A stretch of DNA of 64,000 nucleotides from Leptogranulimonas caecicola (GTDB taxonomy: Bacteria > Actinomycetota > Coriobacteriia > Coriobacteriales > Atopobiaceae), in assembly GCF_023168405.1 (NCBI RefSeq), contig NZ_AP025285.1, forward strand, positions 1,672,001 through 1,736,000, read 5' to 3'. The notes beneath the pieces were generated by a model. That model was not told where the DNA came from and searched no databases. It saw nothing but the letters and a program-made list of their open reading frames with translations. Each line of letters opens with the position of its first letter. Positions within the stretch are counted from its first letter, which is position 1. Both the position numbers and the translations under genes were made by a program. Shown here piece after piece: positions 52,967 through 62,311 of the stretch.

Positions 52967-55120
52967 TTACGCATGCTCCTTGATGGCCTCGCGCACCCGC
53001 GCCTGTTGGCGTTTGCCCAAACCGCGCAGGGTGCGGCCATGGCTAATGGACTCCTGGTCCATAAAGGCTTGGGCACGCTCATGGTCCCAGCCGGGAAGCG
53101 CCGCCAAAAGCTGGATCACCGGAATGGAGCGCGCCAAGTCGTCCACAGCGTCCATGAGATCGAGGGCAGAGACTTTACCGGCAGAGACGTTGGCCAAGAG
53201 GCCTTGGCGCTGCTGCTCCGTCTCGCGACGATGCTGGCGGGACGCCTTGGCTTTGGATGCTTTGGACTGGGAAGGCTCAGCGCTCGCGGCTTCTGGCTGC
53301 TCGGCAGGGACAACCTCTGGCTGCTCAGAGGCCCCCTGGGGAGAGTCAGGGGTTACTGCCGCATCAGCAGCCTCAGCGCCCTTGGAAGCCGCGGCTTTCA
53401 CGCGCGGCTTGCGAGTGCGGCGGCGGGTGCGTTTCTCGGGCTCTGGAGCAGCCGCGTCTTCGCTGGTTGCTACCGCCTCAGGGGCTGCGGCGGCGTCCTG
53501 AGCTGAAGGCGCGGGCTTCTCGGCAGCTTGAGACGTGGCGGGAGCAGGCGCGGCTTTGGCAGGCGCAACGCTGGCACTCGCAGGCTTTTGAGTAGCTGCA
53601 ACTTTTTTAGATTGGGTGTGAGCTGAGGTTTCCTCTTGTGCAGAGGCGGCCGCGGGGGCTTCGGCGCGAGAAGGGGCGTTTTGGCGCGCCTGACGCTTGT
53701 AGGTACCCTCGTTGGAGCGGCGGGCACGGCTGCGCGAGGCAGCGCGCGCGGGCGCGGGCGCAGGCTTGGGTTCCTCGGCGGCGCCGCGGCCCTCCGGAAG
53801 GGCCATGGCGGCGTCCACGTCGTAGTCGGAGAAGAGGTCCAGCGCCACGATCTCCTGCTCCAACTTGACGTTTCGCTCCAGCATGTAGGAGACCAGGCCG
53901 CGGTAGCGCTCGTACTCCAAAAGGCGCGCCAACAGATCGCGGTCTTTGGAAGTGAGCGGGTGAATGGCCTTGCGGTAGGAGGGGTTGGCCAGCTCGGCGA
54001 TGCCCATGTGAAACATGCCCACCTCGCAGCCCAGAGTCTCCTCGATCACCCTATGGGCCTTGATGCCCGCATAGTCGATGTCGCCAAAGTGCGCGAACTC
54101 CACCTGAGGGTTTTGCTCGTGGATCATGCGCAGCAAGGCGCGATGGCGCGGAGACACCGACCCCTCCGTGTAGATATAGACGTCGTCGCCGTTGCAGCGG
54201 CGGTAGGCGTCCAGGTTCTCCACGGTGATGATGCGGCTGGCACGCACGTAGGAGCGGTCGATGTTGGGCAGGTCCACATCGAACATGGAAATGCCGTTGG
54301 GCAGGATGGAGGCGTCGATGGCGCCCCTATCGGTGATCAGAACGATGGGGCCTTTGATGCAGATGGTCTTAAGATCTGCAATGACTCCCGCGTCGGTGAG
54401 CGCCCCTTGGTTCGACGAGGCAGAGTTCTTGCGGCGCAGCGTAGAGGCCAGGCGCTTGAGGCCGGTCTTGTCGATCTTCTTGGTGTCGCCGGTCACCAAA
54501 AGCGACAGCTCGCGAGGGGTGAGAGGGGCGTCCACCTCCTCCAAATACTCGCAGGCTTCCCGGGTGATGCGTGGGTCCACAGGACCAGAGCCGCGGCGTC
54601 CCCGACCCCTGCGAGGCCGCGACGACCCACTGGATGCGCTTTCATCCGCACTCTCGCCGGACGGCGCTTCCTCGGCGCCCTCAGAGGGGCCAGGTTTTTG
54701 AGCTCCTACCTCCTCCAACGCCCCATAGGCCTCAGACACCTCGGCCTCCGAGGCCTCGTCCTCCTCGGCAGAGGCAGCCTGCTGACGCTCCCTATAGGCT
54801 GCCTCCCGCGCTTCCTGCTCGAGCCTGCGCTCGAACTTGGCCAGCTCGGCGGCTGCGGCCTCGGGGTCTTCCAGCACAATGGAGTCCACGTAGGTGGCGC
54901 CGTCGCGGCGAGATTTCTTCATACGCACGATGCGCAGGCTCTCCAACGACTGCACTGCCGAGAAAAAATGCGCTGCCTGCTTGCGCTCTGCCTGGGTGTC
55001 CCGCTCGCCATAGTGGGGCAGGATGTCTTGAGGCGCCAGCTCAACAGCCTCATTATCGTGCGCCGCTTCGTCACACAGGCGCAGCAATAGTTCATATTTA
55101 AATGTATCGGTTTGTTTCAC
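52967..55120 (-). CDS. TOPRIM (DUF2220/JetD-like) protein fused to an actinobacterial IHF domain
   Basis: A 717-residue protein starting at the GTG at 55120 after GGAGGT. Residues 1-110 are a helical, probably winged-helix domain. After an acidic linker, residues 185-440 contain a TOPRIM-type core with ITVENLDAYRR (Glu301) and HFGDIDYAGIKAHRVIEETL (Asp347, Asp349), like the JetD nuclease subunit of Wadjet. Residues 445-625 are an Ala/Pro linker with basic blocks (EKRTRRRTRKPRVK). Residues 630-717 match mycobacterial integration host factor: IPVIQLLAALPGW, then GRTLRGLGKRQQARVREAI. No JetA, JetB or JetC genes are nearby. It may be a DNA-cutting or DNA-organising factor; the function is inferred. 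Confidence 0.7.
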   Translation of the reverse strand: MKQTDTFKYELLLRLCDEAAHDNEAVELAPQDILPHYGERDTQAERKQAAHFFSAVQSLESLRIVRMKKSRRDGATYVDSIVLEDPEAAAAELAKFERRLEQEAREAAYRERQQAASAEEDEASEAEVSEAYGALEEVGAQKPGPSEGAEEAPSGESADESASSGSSRPRRGRGRRGSGPVDPRITREACEYLEEVDAPLTPRELSLLVTGDTKKIDKTGLKRLASTLRRKNSASSNQGALTDAGVIADLKTICIKGPIVLITDRGAIDASILPNGISMFDVDLPNIDRSYVRASRIITVENLDAYRRCNGDDVYIYTEGSVSPRHRALLRMIHEQNPQVEFAHFGDIDYAGIKAHRVIEETLGCEVGMFHMGIAELANPSYRKAIHPLTSKDRDLLARLLEYERYRGLVSYMLERNVKLEQEIVALDLFSDYDVDAAMALPEGRGAAEEPKPAPAPARAASRSRARRSNEGTYKRQARQNAPSRAEAPAAASAQEETSAHTQSKKVAATQKPASASVAPAKAAPAPATSQAAEKPAPSAQDAAAAPEAVATSEDAAAPEPEKRTRRRTRKPRVKAAASKGAEAADAAVTPDSPQGASEQPEVVPAEQPEAASAEPSQSKASKAKASRQHRRETEQQRQGLLANVSAGKVSALDLMDAVDDLARSIPVIQLLAALPGWDHERAQAFMDQESISHGRTLRGLGKRQQARVREAIKEHA

Positions 55121-55356
55121 GGAGCGACCTCCAAGCCGCCGGTCGAACTACATGGGTGTGCCCCAAGGCACAGTCTCTTAGTGTATACCGTACTATCGCC
55201 CCAGGTAAAACGCCCGTCCTTAAAAAGGGTGCCGAGAAGCACAGACCTTCAAAAGACCGGGCGATCATCTGCACACGCATCATCGAGCCAAAGTTGGGGC
55301 ATCAAGAGCCGCCGGAGGCTATCCTGCGAGGTCGCAGCGCGGAGCTGCCAGCGCGC

Positions 55357-56358
55357 CTAGAGCCCCTCGCGGGTCTTGGCATGGCAGGCAGCACCCACCA
55401 TGCCTGCCAGATTGCCCATGGTGGCCTCCACAATGGGAGTGTCGGCGCAAGTAGGCAGCGTGGCAGCCCTATAGGCTTCGAGAAGCTCGGGGCCAAAGAG
55501 GTCAAAGGCTGCGCTGATGCCTCCGCCAATGACAAACGCCTCGGGGTCCAGGGCACAGGCCAGCATGCCCAACGCGCGGCCCAGATAGCCGCTGTACTGG
55601 CTGATGGCCGCCTGAGCCACCGGGTCGCCGGTGCGGGCGGCGTCGAAGATAGGCAGCGCATGGGCGTCGTGCTCCAGGGGCACAGGGTCCTCGCCGGCGG
55701 CCTCGCAGGCGGCCCGATAGAGATAGACCAGGCCACGGGACGAGGTGTACATCTCAAGGCAGCCCTGTTGGCCGCAGTTGCACTGGCGGCCGCCTGGCTC
55801 CACCACGATATGGCCTATCTCGCCGGCACCGCCGCTGCGCCCCACCGCCACCGCGCCGTCAAAGACCATGCCGCCGCCCACGCCGGTGCCCAGCGTCACA
55901 AAGACCAGGTTGCGCGCACCTTCGCCGGCACCCTTCCACATCTCGCCCAAAGCGGCAGCGTTGGCGTCGTTCACCGGGTAGACCTTCACGCCCATGACGC
56001 GCTCCAGCGCCAGGATGAGGCCTTCCAGGTCCACATCCACATTGGGAGCCATGAGCAGGGTGTCTTCTGCAGTCACCACTCCAGGGAGCGCCAAGCCCAC
56101 GGCGGCTACCTGCTGCTGAGGCTTGAGGTTCTCGGCAACGATGGCCTGGACCTGCTTGGCCGCCTCTAGCACCTCTTCGCCGGTGCGCATGGACTTGGTG
56201 CGCACGGCGTCCCTGGCCTGCACCACCCCGTCCAAAGTGACCAGAGCCACCTTGACGGTGGTGCCGCCCACGTCGATGCCCACCAGCAGACGCTCCGGGC
56301 CACCGGCGCCGTCCACATCCTCTGTCACACCAAGAATCTCAACCAACGTCTGGGACAT
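55357..56358 (-). CDS. ROK-family sugar kinase (glucokinase-like)
   Basis: A 333-residue protein taken from the ATG at 56358 after AGAGGAGGAAGC. The phosphate loop is LLVGIDVGGTTVKVALVTLD. The zinc-binding ROK motif is GHIVVEPGGRQCNCGQQGCL followed by E. VNDANAAALGEMWKGAGEG and VFVTLGTGVGGGMVFDG complete the ATP and sugar sites. It phosphorylates glucose or a related hexose such as ManNAc or GlcNAc. It is the last gene of the aminotransferase-ddl-ROK group, 66 bases after ddl. Confidence 0.9.
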   Translation of the reverse strand: MSQTLVEILGVTEDVDGAGGPERLLVGIDVGGTTVKVALVTLDGVVQARDAVRTKSMRTGEEVLEAAKQVQAIVAENLKPQQQVAAVGLALPGVVTAEDTLLMAPNVDVDLEGLILALERVMGVKVYPVNDANAAALGEMWKGAGEGARNLVFVTLGTGVGGGMVFDGAVAVGRSGGAGEIGHIVVEPGGRQCNCGQQGCLEMYTSSRGLVYLYRAACEAAGEDPVPLEHDAHALPIFDAARTGDPVAQAAISQYSGYLGRALGMLACALDPEAFVIGGGISAAFDLFGPELLEAYRAATLPTCADTPIVEATMGNLAGMVGAACHAKTREGL

Positions 56359-56424
56359 GATGCTTCCTCCTCTTAGGGTTTCGCGCAACGCGCGTTAGGG
56401 GCGTGAACGGCCTGGACGGCCCGA

Positions 56425-57417
56425 TTAGCAGCCGCGCTGGTAGGCTTGCTGCACCATGGAGTCCAACAGCTCGGGCAGCGAGATCTGGGCGGCGGCAAGG
56501 GCCACTGGCACCAACGAGGTCTCAGTGAGGCCGGGGAAGACTTTGAGGTCCAGCACACGGGGAGCGGCGCCGTCCCACACCATGTCGATGCGGGCCATGT
56601 CGCGGCAGCCAAAGGCGCGATAGACCTCGATGGCTGCACGCTCGCAGGTGCTGCGGGCCACGTCTGCCTCGGAAGGGTCGGGCGAGAGCGACTGGGGGCG
56701 CACCGGGCAGAAGTAGTGGACTTCCTGGGGGTTCAGGCGCGCGTCGGTGTCGTAGATGCCGTCGACCACGATCTCCACCGGAGGCAGCACGGTCTCGTCG
56801 CCGGGATCGCCAATGACGGTGACGGAGAGCTCTGCGCCCTCCACCCACTCTTGCACCAGCGCAGTGTCGTCGTAGGCCAAGGCGCCCATGAGGGCCACAC
56901 CCAGCTGGTCGGCCTCCTCCACCTTGGCAAGGCCCATGGCAGAGCCGCCGCAGCCAGGCTTCACGGCCAGCGGGAAGCCGCCCACACGCTCAGGCATGAG
57001 GTCCAGCGCCTTGGCGGCGCCCAGGTTGCGGAAGGCCCCTGCCGGCAGCGCGATCTGGGCAGGCCAGCGCACCACGGAGTCTTCAGGGGCATAGGCCCGG
57101 GCCATCACGAAGGGCAGCTCGGCCTTGTTCCACGTGTTGCGGCACACCGGGGGCAGCGAGCCCACGAAGGGGATGTCCAAAAAGGTGAGCAGCGAAGGCA
57201 CCGCCCCATCCTCGCCGCCGGCGCCATGCATGGCGATGAATGCCACGTCCGGGCGCTCGGCGCGCAGGGTGTCTACCAGGTTCTCGTCGGCATCCAGGGG
57301 GATCACGGTGTGGCCGGCCTCTTCCAGCGCCTCCACCACGTGCTTGCCGCTGGCCAGGGAGAACCGACGCTCAAAGGAGGAGCCGCCCATAATCACGGCA
57401 ACAGTTAGCTTTTCCAT
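56425..57417 (-). CDS. ddl: D-alanine--D-alanine ligase
   Basis: A 330-residue ATP-grasp ligase. The N-terminus has VAVIMGGSSFERRFSLASGK and VAFIAMHGAGGEDGAVPSLL. The ATP-grasp domain has FPLAVKPGCGGSAMGLAKVE and VQEWVEGAELSVTVI, and the metal site lies in MARIDMVWDGAAPRVLDLKV followed by FPGLTETSLVP. It joins two D-alanines for peptidoglycan. GAAGGGATG precedes the ATG at 57417; the aminotransferase stop is 3 bases upstream, so the two are translationally linked. The substrate-binding loop is typical; no vancomycin-type changes were assessed. Confidence 0.9.
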   Translation of the reverse strand: MEKLTVAVIMGGSSFERRFSLASGKHVVEALEEAGHTVIPLDADENLVDTLRAERPDVAFIAMHGAGGEDGAVPSLLTFLDIPFVGSLPPVCRNTWNKAELPFVMARAYAPEDSVVRWPAQIALPAGAFRNLGAAKALDLMPERVGGFPLAVKPGCGGSAMGLAKVEEADQLGVALMGALAYDDTALVQEWVEGAELSVTVIGDPGDETVLPPVEIVVDGIYDTDARLNPQEVHYFCPVRPQSLSPDPSEADVARSTCERAAIEVYRAFGCRDMARIDMVWDGAAPRVLDLKVFPGLTETSLVPVALAAAQISLPELLDSMVQQAYQRGC

Positions 57418-57420
57418 GGA

Positions 57421-58692
57421 TTACATCCCTTCGCTTGAGGCCTCAGGCAGAGCCCCTGCCTTGAGGAACGCACGGTAGAGCTCCATACGGTCTGCGATGA
57501 CTTCCGAGAGGCGCCTGACGCCTTCGCGGATCTTCTCCTCTGGCTCGTAGGAGAAGGCCAGGCGCATGGAGGACTTGCCCTCGCCGTTGGGGAAGCAGTT
57601 GGAGCCAGGCACGTAGGCCACGCCGTTTTCCAGCGCCGCCGACATCATCTGCTCGGTGTCAAAGTAGGGTGGCAGCGTCACGTAGACAAAGAGGCCGCCT
57701 TGCGGGTGGGTCCAGGTGGCCTCAGGCGGGAAGAACTCTTCCAGCGCCGAGATCATGGCGTCGCGGCGGCTCCTATAGATGGCGCGGGACTTCTCCAGGG
57801 TGCCCTTCCAGTCGGTCCGCGTGAAGTACTGCTCGGCCAGAATCTGGTTGAAGGCGCTGCAGCAAAGGCTGGCCCCCTGCTCGCAGAGGTTGATCTTGGC
57901 GATCACCGGCTTGGGCGCCACGCACCAAGCCAAACGCAGGCCCGGGGCAAAGATCTTGGAAGTGGTGCCCAGGTAGATGACGTTGGGATCCATGGATTTT
58001 AGGGGCGGGATGTGCTCGCCCTCAAAGCGCAGGCGGCCATAGGGGTCGTCCTCGATCACCTGGATGTGATACTCGTGGGCCAGCTCCAAAAGGCGGCGGC
58101 GGCGCTCCAGCGTCATGGTGACGCCTGCAGGGTTTTGGAAGTTGGGGATGGTGTAGATGAACTTGGCGCCGCGGGGCCCCAAGCGCTTGAGGGTCTCTTC
58201 CAGCGCATCCATGGACATGCCCTCGTCGTCCATGGGGACGACCTCGACGTCTGGCTGATAGGCCGAGAACGCCTGGAGCGCGCCCAGATAGCTGGGGCCC
58301 TCCACGATGATCTTGTCGCCTGGATTGATGAACACGCGCCCCATGAAGTCCAGCGCCTGCTGAGAGCCGCCGGTGATGATGATCTCATCGGGATCCACAT
58401 GGATATCGTCTTCTGCCAGCATGCCAGCCACCATAGTGCGTGTCTCGATGCGCCCGTCCGAGCCGCCATACTGCAAAGACTTCAAACCGTTCTCGGTGAC
58501 GACGCGCTTGGTGCACTCGGCCACCTCGTCCAGCGGCAGGCTGGAAATGTCAGGGCTGCCGCCGGAAAGCCCGATGACGTTGGGCCTGGATATAGCTGCG
58601 AACAGGTCGCGCACGGCACTGCGGCGAAGATGCTCTATGCGGTCTGCATAGACATCCTCCCATTCGTCAAAACTCAAGTAAGAACTCGCCAT
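57421..58692 (-). CDS. PLP-dependent aminotransferase class I/II
   Basis: A 423-residue protein starting MASSYLSFDEWEDVYADRIE at 58692 after GAAAGGAG. The PLP lysine is in YLGTTSKIFAPGLRLAWCVA. YTIPNFQNPAGVTMTLERRR and VIEDDPYGRLRFEG are typical of the 2-aminoadipate/MocR-type aminotransferases. There is no DNA-binding domain, so it is an enzyme. The substrate is unknown; its tight link to ddl suggests supply of D- or branched amino acids for the cell wall, but that is a guess. Confidence 0.85.
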   Translation of the reverse strand: MASSYLSFDEWEDVYADRIEHLRRSAVRDLFAAISRPNVIGLSGGSPDISSLPLDEVAECTKRVVTENGLKSLQYGGSDGRIETRTMVAGMLAEDDIHVDPDEIIITGGSQQALDFMGRVFINPGDKIIVEGPSYLGALQAFSAYQPDVEVVPMDDEGMSMDALEETLKRLGPRGAKFIYTIPNFQNPAGVTMTLERRRRLLELAHEYHIQVIEDDPYGRLRFEGEHIPPLKSMDPNVIYLGTTSKIFAPGLRLAWCVAPKPVIAKINLCEQGASLCCSAFNQILAEQYFTRTDWKGTLEKSRAIYRSRRDAMISALEEFFPPEATWTHPQGGLFVYVTLPPYFDTEQMMSAALENGVAYVPGSNCFPNGEGKSSMRLAFSYEPEEKIREGVRRLSEVIADRMELYRAFLKAGALPEASSEGM

Positions 58693-58911
58693 AGCTCTCC
58701 TTTCAACGCTATCCACTCTATCAGCGTTGGAGTCTCATTTTGCTGCCGAGAAAAACGTCCATCCCCAATGGAAAGCTTAGGTGGGGTCAGAGGGGTTTTA
58801 TGAGGGGTAGGATGAGCCCAGACATCCCTTGTAGGGAGGGTGGGTTTATCGGCATTTGTTGATGCATGAGATGTGCCCGCCTCCCCTGCCCCATCGAGTT
58901 AAGGAGCCTCT

Positions 58912-60486
58912 ATGGCGCATTTGGACCTTCAAGACACTCTGGCCGCCCTCGATGCCTTGGAGCTGAGGCGCTACGGGCTTCGCTACGGCATGATCAGCGC
59001 CCTCTGGCTGGCAGAGACCGCCGACCCCGCCGCCTGCGCCCACAACCGCGGCGAGGCCATGGCTACCCTGCAGGAGGACGACCGCCAACTGCTGTGTGGC
59101 GAGGAGAGCCAGGCCATCGTGACCCAGCTAGAAGCCCACAAAAGCCAGCTGGACTTCTTCCGCGCAGCCCAGCTGCGCGTCATGGATCGCGACCAGCAAG
59201 AGCAGTTGCGCATCCCGGCCCCACTGGCAGGCCGCATCGCCCGCCTTACCAACGAGGCCACCGACGCCTGGAAGCGCGCCAAGCAGAACGATTGCTGGGA
59301 TGACTTTGCCCCCTATCTGGATCAGCTGGTGGCCGCTTCCAAAGAGATGGCGGTGGCGCTGAATCCTGAGGCAGACCCCTACGACACACTGCTGGACCTC
59401 TTTGAGCACGGCACCAGCCGCGCCTTCTACAACGCCTTCTTCGACCAGCTCAAGGCCACCGTGGTGCCCCTGGTGGCTGCGGTGACAAAGGCGCCTCAGC
59501 TCTCGAACGAGTGCATGCGCGGCTACTTTGACCCCGCCGTGCAGTGGGAGCTCTCTCGCGATCTGGCAACCTCGGAGGGCGTCGACCCTCAAAAGCTGGT
59601 GTTGGGCCAAACAGAACACCCCTTCTCCGACGCCATCGACTCTCAGCATGTCTTCATCGCTACCCACATCTACCCCGACGACCTGCTCTCCAACGTCTTC
59701 TCCATGCTCCACGAGGGCGGCCACGCCATGTACGAGGCCGGCGTGGACCCCGCCTACGACCTCACCTGCCTCCATGGAGGCACCTCCATGGGCATGCACG
59801 AGGCCCAGAGCCGCTTCTTCGAGAACCTGGTGGGCCGTGACCGCGCCTTTGCCAAGCCGCTTTTGGCCCTTTTGACCTCCCACTTCCCCGAGCAGCTGGC
59901 CTCCGTCACGCCCGATGAGTTCTTCCTGGCCGCCAACCGCGTGGAGCCCAGCCTGGTGCGCACCGAGGCCGACGAGCTCACCTACCCCCTCCACGTCATG
60001 GTGCGCTACGAGATCGAGAAGCAGCTCTTCGACGGCAGCCTCACCGCGGCCCAGGTGCCCGAGGTATGGGCCCAGCTCTACCGCTCCTACCTGGGCGTAG
60101 AGGTTCCCGACAACCGCCGCGGCGCCCTCCAGGACGTCCACTGGTCCCAGGCCTCCTTTGGCTACTTCCCCACCTATGCCCTGGGCAGCGCCTACGGCGC
60201 CCAGTTGCTGCATGCTCTCAAGGCGTCCCTGGCAGCCGACGGCACCAGCTGGGAAGAGGTGCTGGCCTCTGGCGACCTGGCCCCCGTGCGCGCTTGGCTA
60301 AAGGACCACATCTGGCATTGGGGCCGAGCCAAAGAGCCCGCCGAGCTTATCTTGGAAGCCACCGGCGAGCCCTTTGACGCCCGTTTTTACTGCGACTACC
60401 TTGCCGAGAAATACACCCGCCTCTATAGCCTCAATCCCTTGATCCTCGACCCCAAGCTTGATGGCAATCATCCTGCGAACACCTAA
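58912..60486 (+). CDS. M32-family metallocarboxypeptidase
   Basis: A 524-residue protein. The zinc site is [20 protein letters not shown] (His267-Glu268-x-x-His271), followed by [20 protein letters not shown] with the third ligand Glu. The C-terminus DFGYF-type segment appears as [20 protein letters not shown]. These are the HExxH, HES/GTSMG-H-E-A-x-S-R and G-Y-F-P-T-Y motifs of M32 carboxypeptidases such as Taq carboxypeptidase. It trims C-terminal residues of peptides in the cytoplasm. AAGGAG precedes the ATG at 58912. The dtd gene follows after 10 bases in the same transcript. Confidence 0.92.
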   Translation: MAHLDLQDTLAALDALELRRYGLRYGMISALWLAETADPAACAHNRGEAMATLQEDDRQLLCGEESQAIVTQLEAHKSQLDFFRAAQLRVMDRDQQEQLRIPAPLAGRIARLTNEATDAWKRAKQNDCWDDFAPYLDQLVAASKEMAVALNPEADPYDTLLDLFEHGTSRAFYNAFFDQLKATVVPLVAAVTKAPQLSNECMRGYFDPAVQWELSRDLATSEGVDPQKLVLGQTEHPFSDAIDSQHVFIATHIYPDDLLSNVFSMLHEGGHAMYEAGVDPAYDLTCLHGGTSMGMHEAQSRFFENLVGRDRAFAKPLLALLTSHFPEQLASVTPDEFFLAANRVEPSLVRTEADELTYPLHVMVRYEIEKQLFDGSLTAAQVPEVWAQLYRSYLGVEVPDNRRGALQDVHWSQASFGYFPTYALGSAYGAQLLHALKASLAADGTSWEEVLASGDLAPVRAWLKDHIWHWGRAKEPAELILEATGEPFDARFYCDYLAEKYTRLYSLNPLILDPKLDGNHPANT

Positions 60487-60496
60487 GGAGGGGCCC

Positions 60497-60943
60497 ATGC
60501 GCGCATTGCTGCAGCGAGTAAGCCAAGCCCAAGTCACCGTAGACGGCCAGGTCACCGGGGCCATTGGCAATGGGTTCCTCATCCTTTTGGGAGTGGGGCC
60601 TGATGACACGCCCCAGATCGCCGAGCGCCTCTGGGACAAGATTCGCCGCCTGCGCGTCTTTGACGATGCGGTCGGCAAGATGAATCTGTCGTTGGAGGCG
60701 GTGGGCGGCAGCGTGCTGGTGGTGAGCCAATTCACCCTCTACGCCAACTGCCGCCGCGGCAATCGCCCCGGCTTTACCGACGCCGCAAAGCCAGAGCTCG
60801 CAAACGAGCTCTACCAGCACTTTTGCCAGATAGCTGCCTGCGACGTGCCGGTGAAGACCGGCATCTTCGCCGCCGAGATGCAGGTGTCGCTCATCAACGA
60901 CGGCCCCATCACCATTTGGCTGGACACCGACGACCTGTTTTAG
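60497..60943 (+). CDS. dtd: D-aminoacyl-tRNA deacylase
   Basis: A 148-residue protein starting [20 protein letters not shown] after AAGGAGGGG. The two catalytic motifs are [17 protein letters not shown] and [11 protein letters not shown] (the family's N-x-G-P-x-T). It removes D-amino acids from mischarged tRNA. Its pairing with a carboxypeptidase gene is unusual but explained by simple operon sharing. The length is normal. Confidence 0.95.
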   Translation: MRALLQRVSQAQVTVDGQVTGAIGNGFLILLGVGPDDTPQIAERLWDKIRRLRVFDDAVGKMNLSLEAVGGSVLVVSQFTLYANCRRGNRPGFTDAAKPELANELYQHFCQIAACDVPVKTGIFAAEMQVSLINDGPITIWLDTDDLF

Positions 60944-61035
60944 CTGCTGGCTGGGATGCACGGGCTTCTCGGCATATTGACAGCGCAAGGGGCCTTGAGC
61001 TTCCGGTGGCGATGGCTGGGTTTCTCGACAGCAAA

Positions 61036-61075
61036 ACACCGCCTTCCCCAATATGACGTGTGGGGAGGGCGGCGT
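61036..61075 (-). terminator. Terminator of the hydroxyacyl-CoA dehydrogenase gene
   Basis: Read leftward, ACGCCGCCCTCCCCA pairs with TGGGGAAGGCGGTGT with small mismatches and is followed by TTTT. It also lies after dtd on the other strand. Confidence 0.75.
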
Positions 61076-61108
61076 ATTCATGGCCTGCGAAATGCAAGAC
61101 TTTAGGGC

Positions 61109-62086
61109 TTACTTCTGGCTGTAGTCGTAGAAGCCCTTGCCGGCGGCAACGCCGGTCTCTCCAGCGTCGATCTTCTTCTTGAGCATGGCCGAGATTCCCT
61201 TGAAGTTGTAGGGGGCGACGAATCCGGGGATCTTGGTGTAGGGCTGCACGATGTTGTACGCGGTGACCAGGCCCACGACGTCGAGGATCTGGAAGGGGCC
61301 GTTGGGTGAGCCGGTGCCGCGGACCCAGGCGGTATCGATGGACTCAGGGTCGGAGATGCCGTTTACATAGAGGTCCATGGCCGAGAACAAAAACGGGATA
61401 AGCATGGAGTTGAGCAGGTAGCCTGCCTTCTCCTTATGCACCGGCAGTGGCACCATGCGGATTTTCTTGGCAAACTCGATGACGGCGTCGAAGGAGGCCG
61501 CCGACGTCTTGGATTGGGCCATGACCTCGGCGATGTTGTTCTTCCAGATGTGGTTGGCAAAGTGCATGGCCAGATAGCGGTCGGGACGGCCGGTGTAGCG
61601 CGCGAAGGTGCTGGGCAGAAGGCTGGAGGAGTTGGTGACCAGCACGGTCTTGGCAGGCATAAGCGGCGCAAGCTTCTTGTAAAAGTCGATCTTGGCCTTC
61701 TCCTGCTCGGCCATAGACTCCACTACCACGTCTGCGTCCTCTACGGCCTTGGCCATGTCCAGCTCTAAGCACAGGTTCTTGGTGGCCTCGTCCACCTTTT
61801 TGTGGCAGGCATCAGGATCAAAGTCGTCAGGATCCGCGATGCCCATAGCCCACGCGCCGGTAGGCATGGGCTCGCCCTCTTCCTGGCTCTTCTTGAGGGC
61901 CTCTGCCATCTCGTCGATCTGCGCGTGGTAATCCTTTACCAGCTGGTCGATCTTTGGCTGCGTACGGCCAATGGAGCCCTCACTGCGAAGCCAAATGGTG
62001 GTGTCAAGTCCGCAGTAGGCGCTTTGAAATGCGATCTGACTGCCCAGCACACCGCCGCCAGCTACCACTACCTTTTGAAATGCCAT
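61109..62086 (-). CDS. 3-hydroxyacyl-CoA dehydrogenase family protein
   Basis: A 325-residue protein starting MAFQKVVVAGGGVLGSQIAF at 62086 after GAAAGGATG. The NAD fold has VAGGGVLGSQIA. VLVTNSSSLLPSTFARYTGR, then MHFANHIWKNNIAEVMAQSK, gives the catalytic Ser/His region, although the usual H-F-F-N-P is here H-F-A-N-H. KIRMVPLPVHKEKAGYLLNS follows, and the C-terminal domain holds NGPFQILDVVGLVTAYNIVQ. It oxidises 3-hydroxyacyl-CoA (for example 3-hydroxybutyryl-CoA) in anaerobic fatty-acid or butyrate metabolism. No thiolase or crotonase gene is nearby. Confidence 0.88.
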   Translation of the reverse strand: MAFQKVVVAGGGVLGSQIAFQSAYCGLDTTIWLRSEGSIGRTQPKIDQLVKDYHAQIDEMAEALKKSQEEGEPMPTGAWAMGIADPDDFDPDACHKKVDEATKNLCLELDMAKAVEDADVVVESMAEQEKAKIDFYKKLAPLMPAKTVLVTNSSSLLPSTFARYTGRPDRYLAMHFANHIWKNNIAEVMAQSKTSAASFDAVIEFAKKIRMVPLPVHKEKAGYLLNSMLIPFLFSAMDLYVNGISDPESIDTAWVRGTGSPNGPFQILDVVGLVTAYNIVQPYTKIPGFVAPYNFKGISAMLKKKIDAGETGVAAGKGFYDYSQK

Positions 62087-62311
62087 GGAACATCCTTTCT
62101 TTTTGGTTCTTCCCACCCATTCATACCAAACCTACTCAGACAGAACTGTTCCATGTGCGCTGAAACGCAGTTTGAATACCACCTTAAAGTCGTGATTCGC
62201 TGACATAGGTTCCCAGGATACGTAATCTGCCTGGCCTACAACGCAATGCGGTTCCTTATTCATATTCTACTTTTGATGACTACAGCGGTATGTCCGCCGC
62301 CCATTCAGCTT

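Larger units (their letters stand above)
232..60974. repeat. TGCCGAGAA word family, 29 copies
   Basis: By hand count TGCCGAGAA starts on the + strand at 232, 12437, 20598, 25263, 27934, 28543, 28639, 28696, 32685, 36113, 37222, 39497, 47850, 52029, 54956, 55230, 58744 and 60402. On the other strand its complement begins at 8993, 13694, 15962, 20408, 24078, 25222, 41660, 46771, 53517, 56129 and 60966. The base after AA is A or G in all but one, giving TGCCGAGAAR. Roughly 0.5 copies would be expected. None lies in the prophage (302-8900). About ten lie between genes or in leaders. Near misses such as ACCGAGAA are also common. The function is unknown; a DNA-uptake or genome-maintenance signal is suggested. 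Confidence 0.8.

Noticed and set aside
52967-55120. A complete Wadjet (JetABCD) defence system
   Set aside because: Only the JetD-like core is present; no JetA, JetB or JetC genes flank it, and the protein carries an extra mIHF domain.
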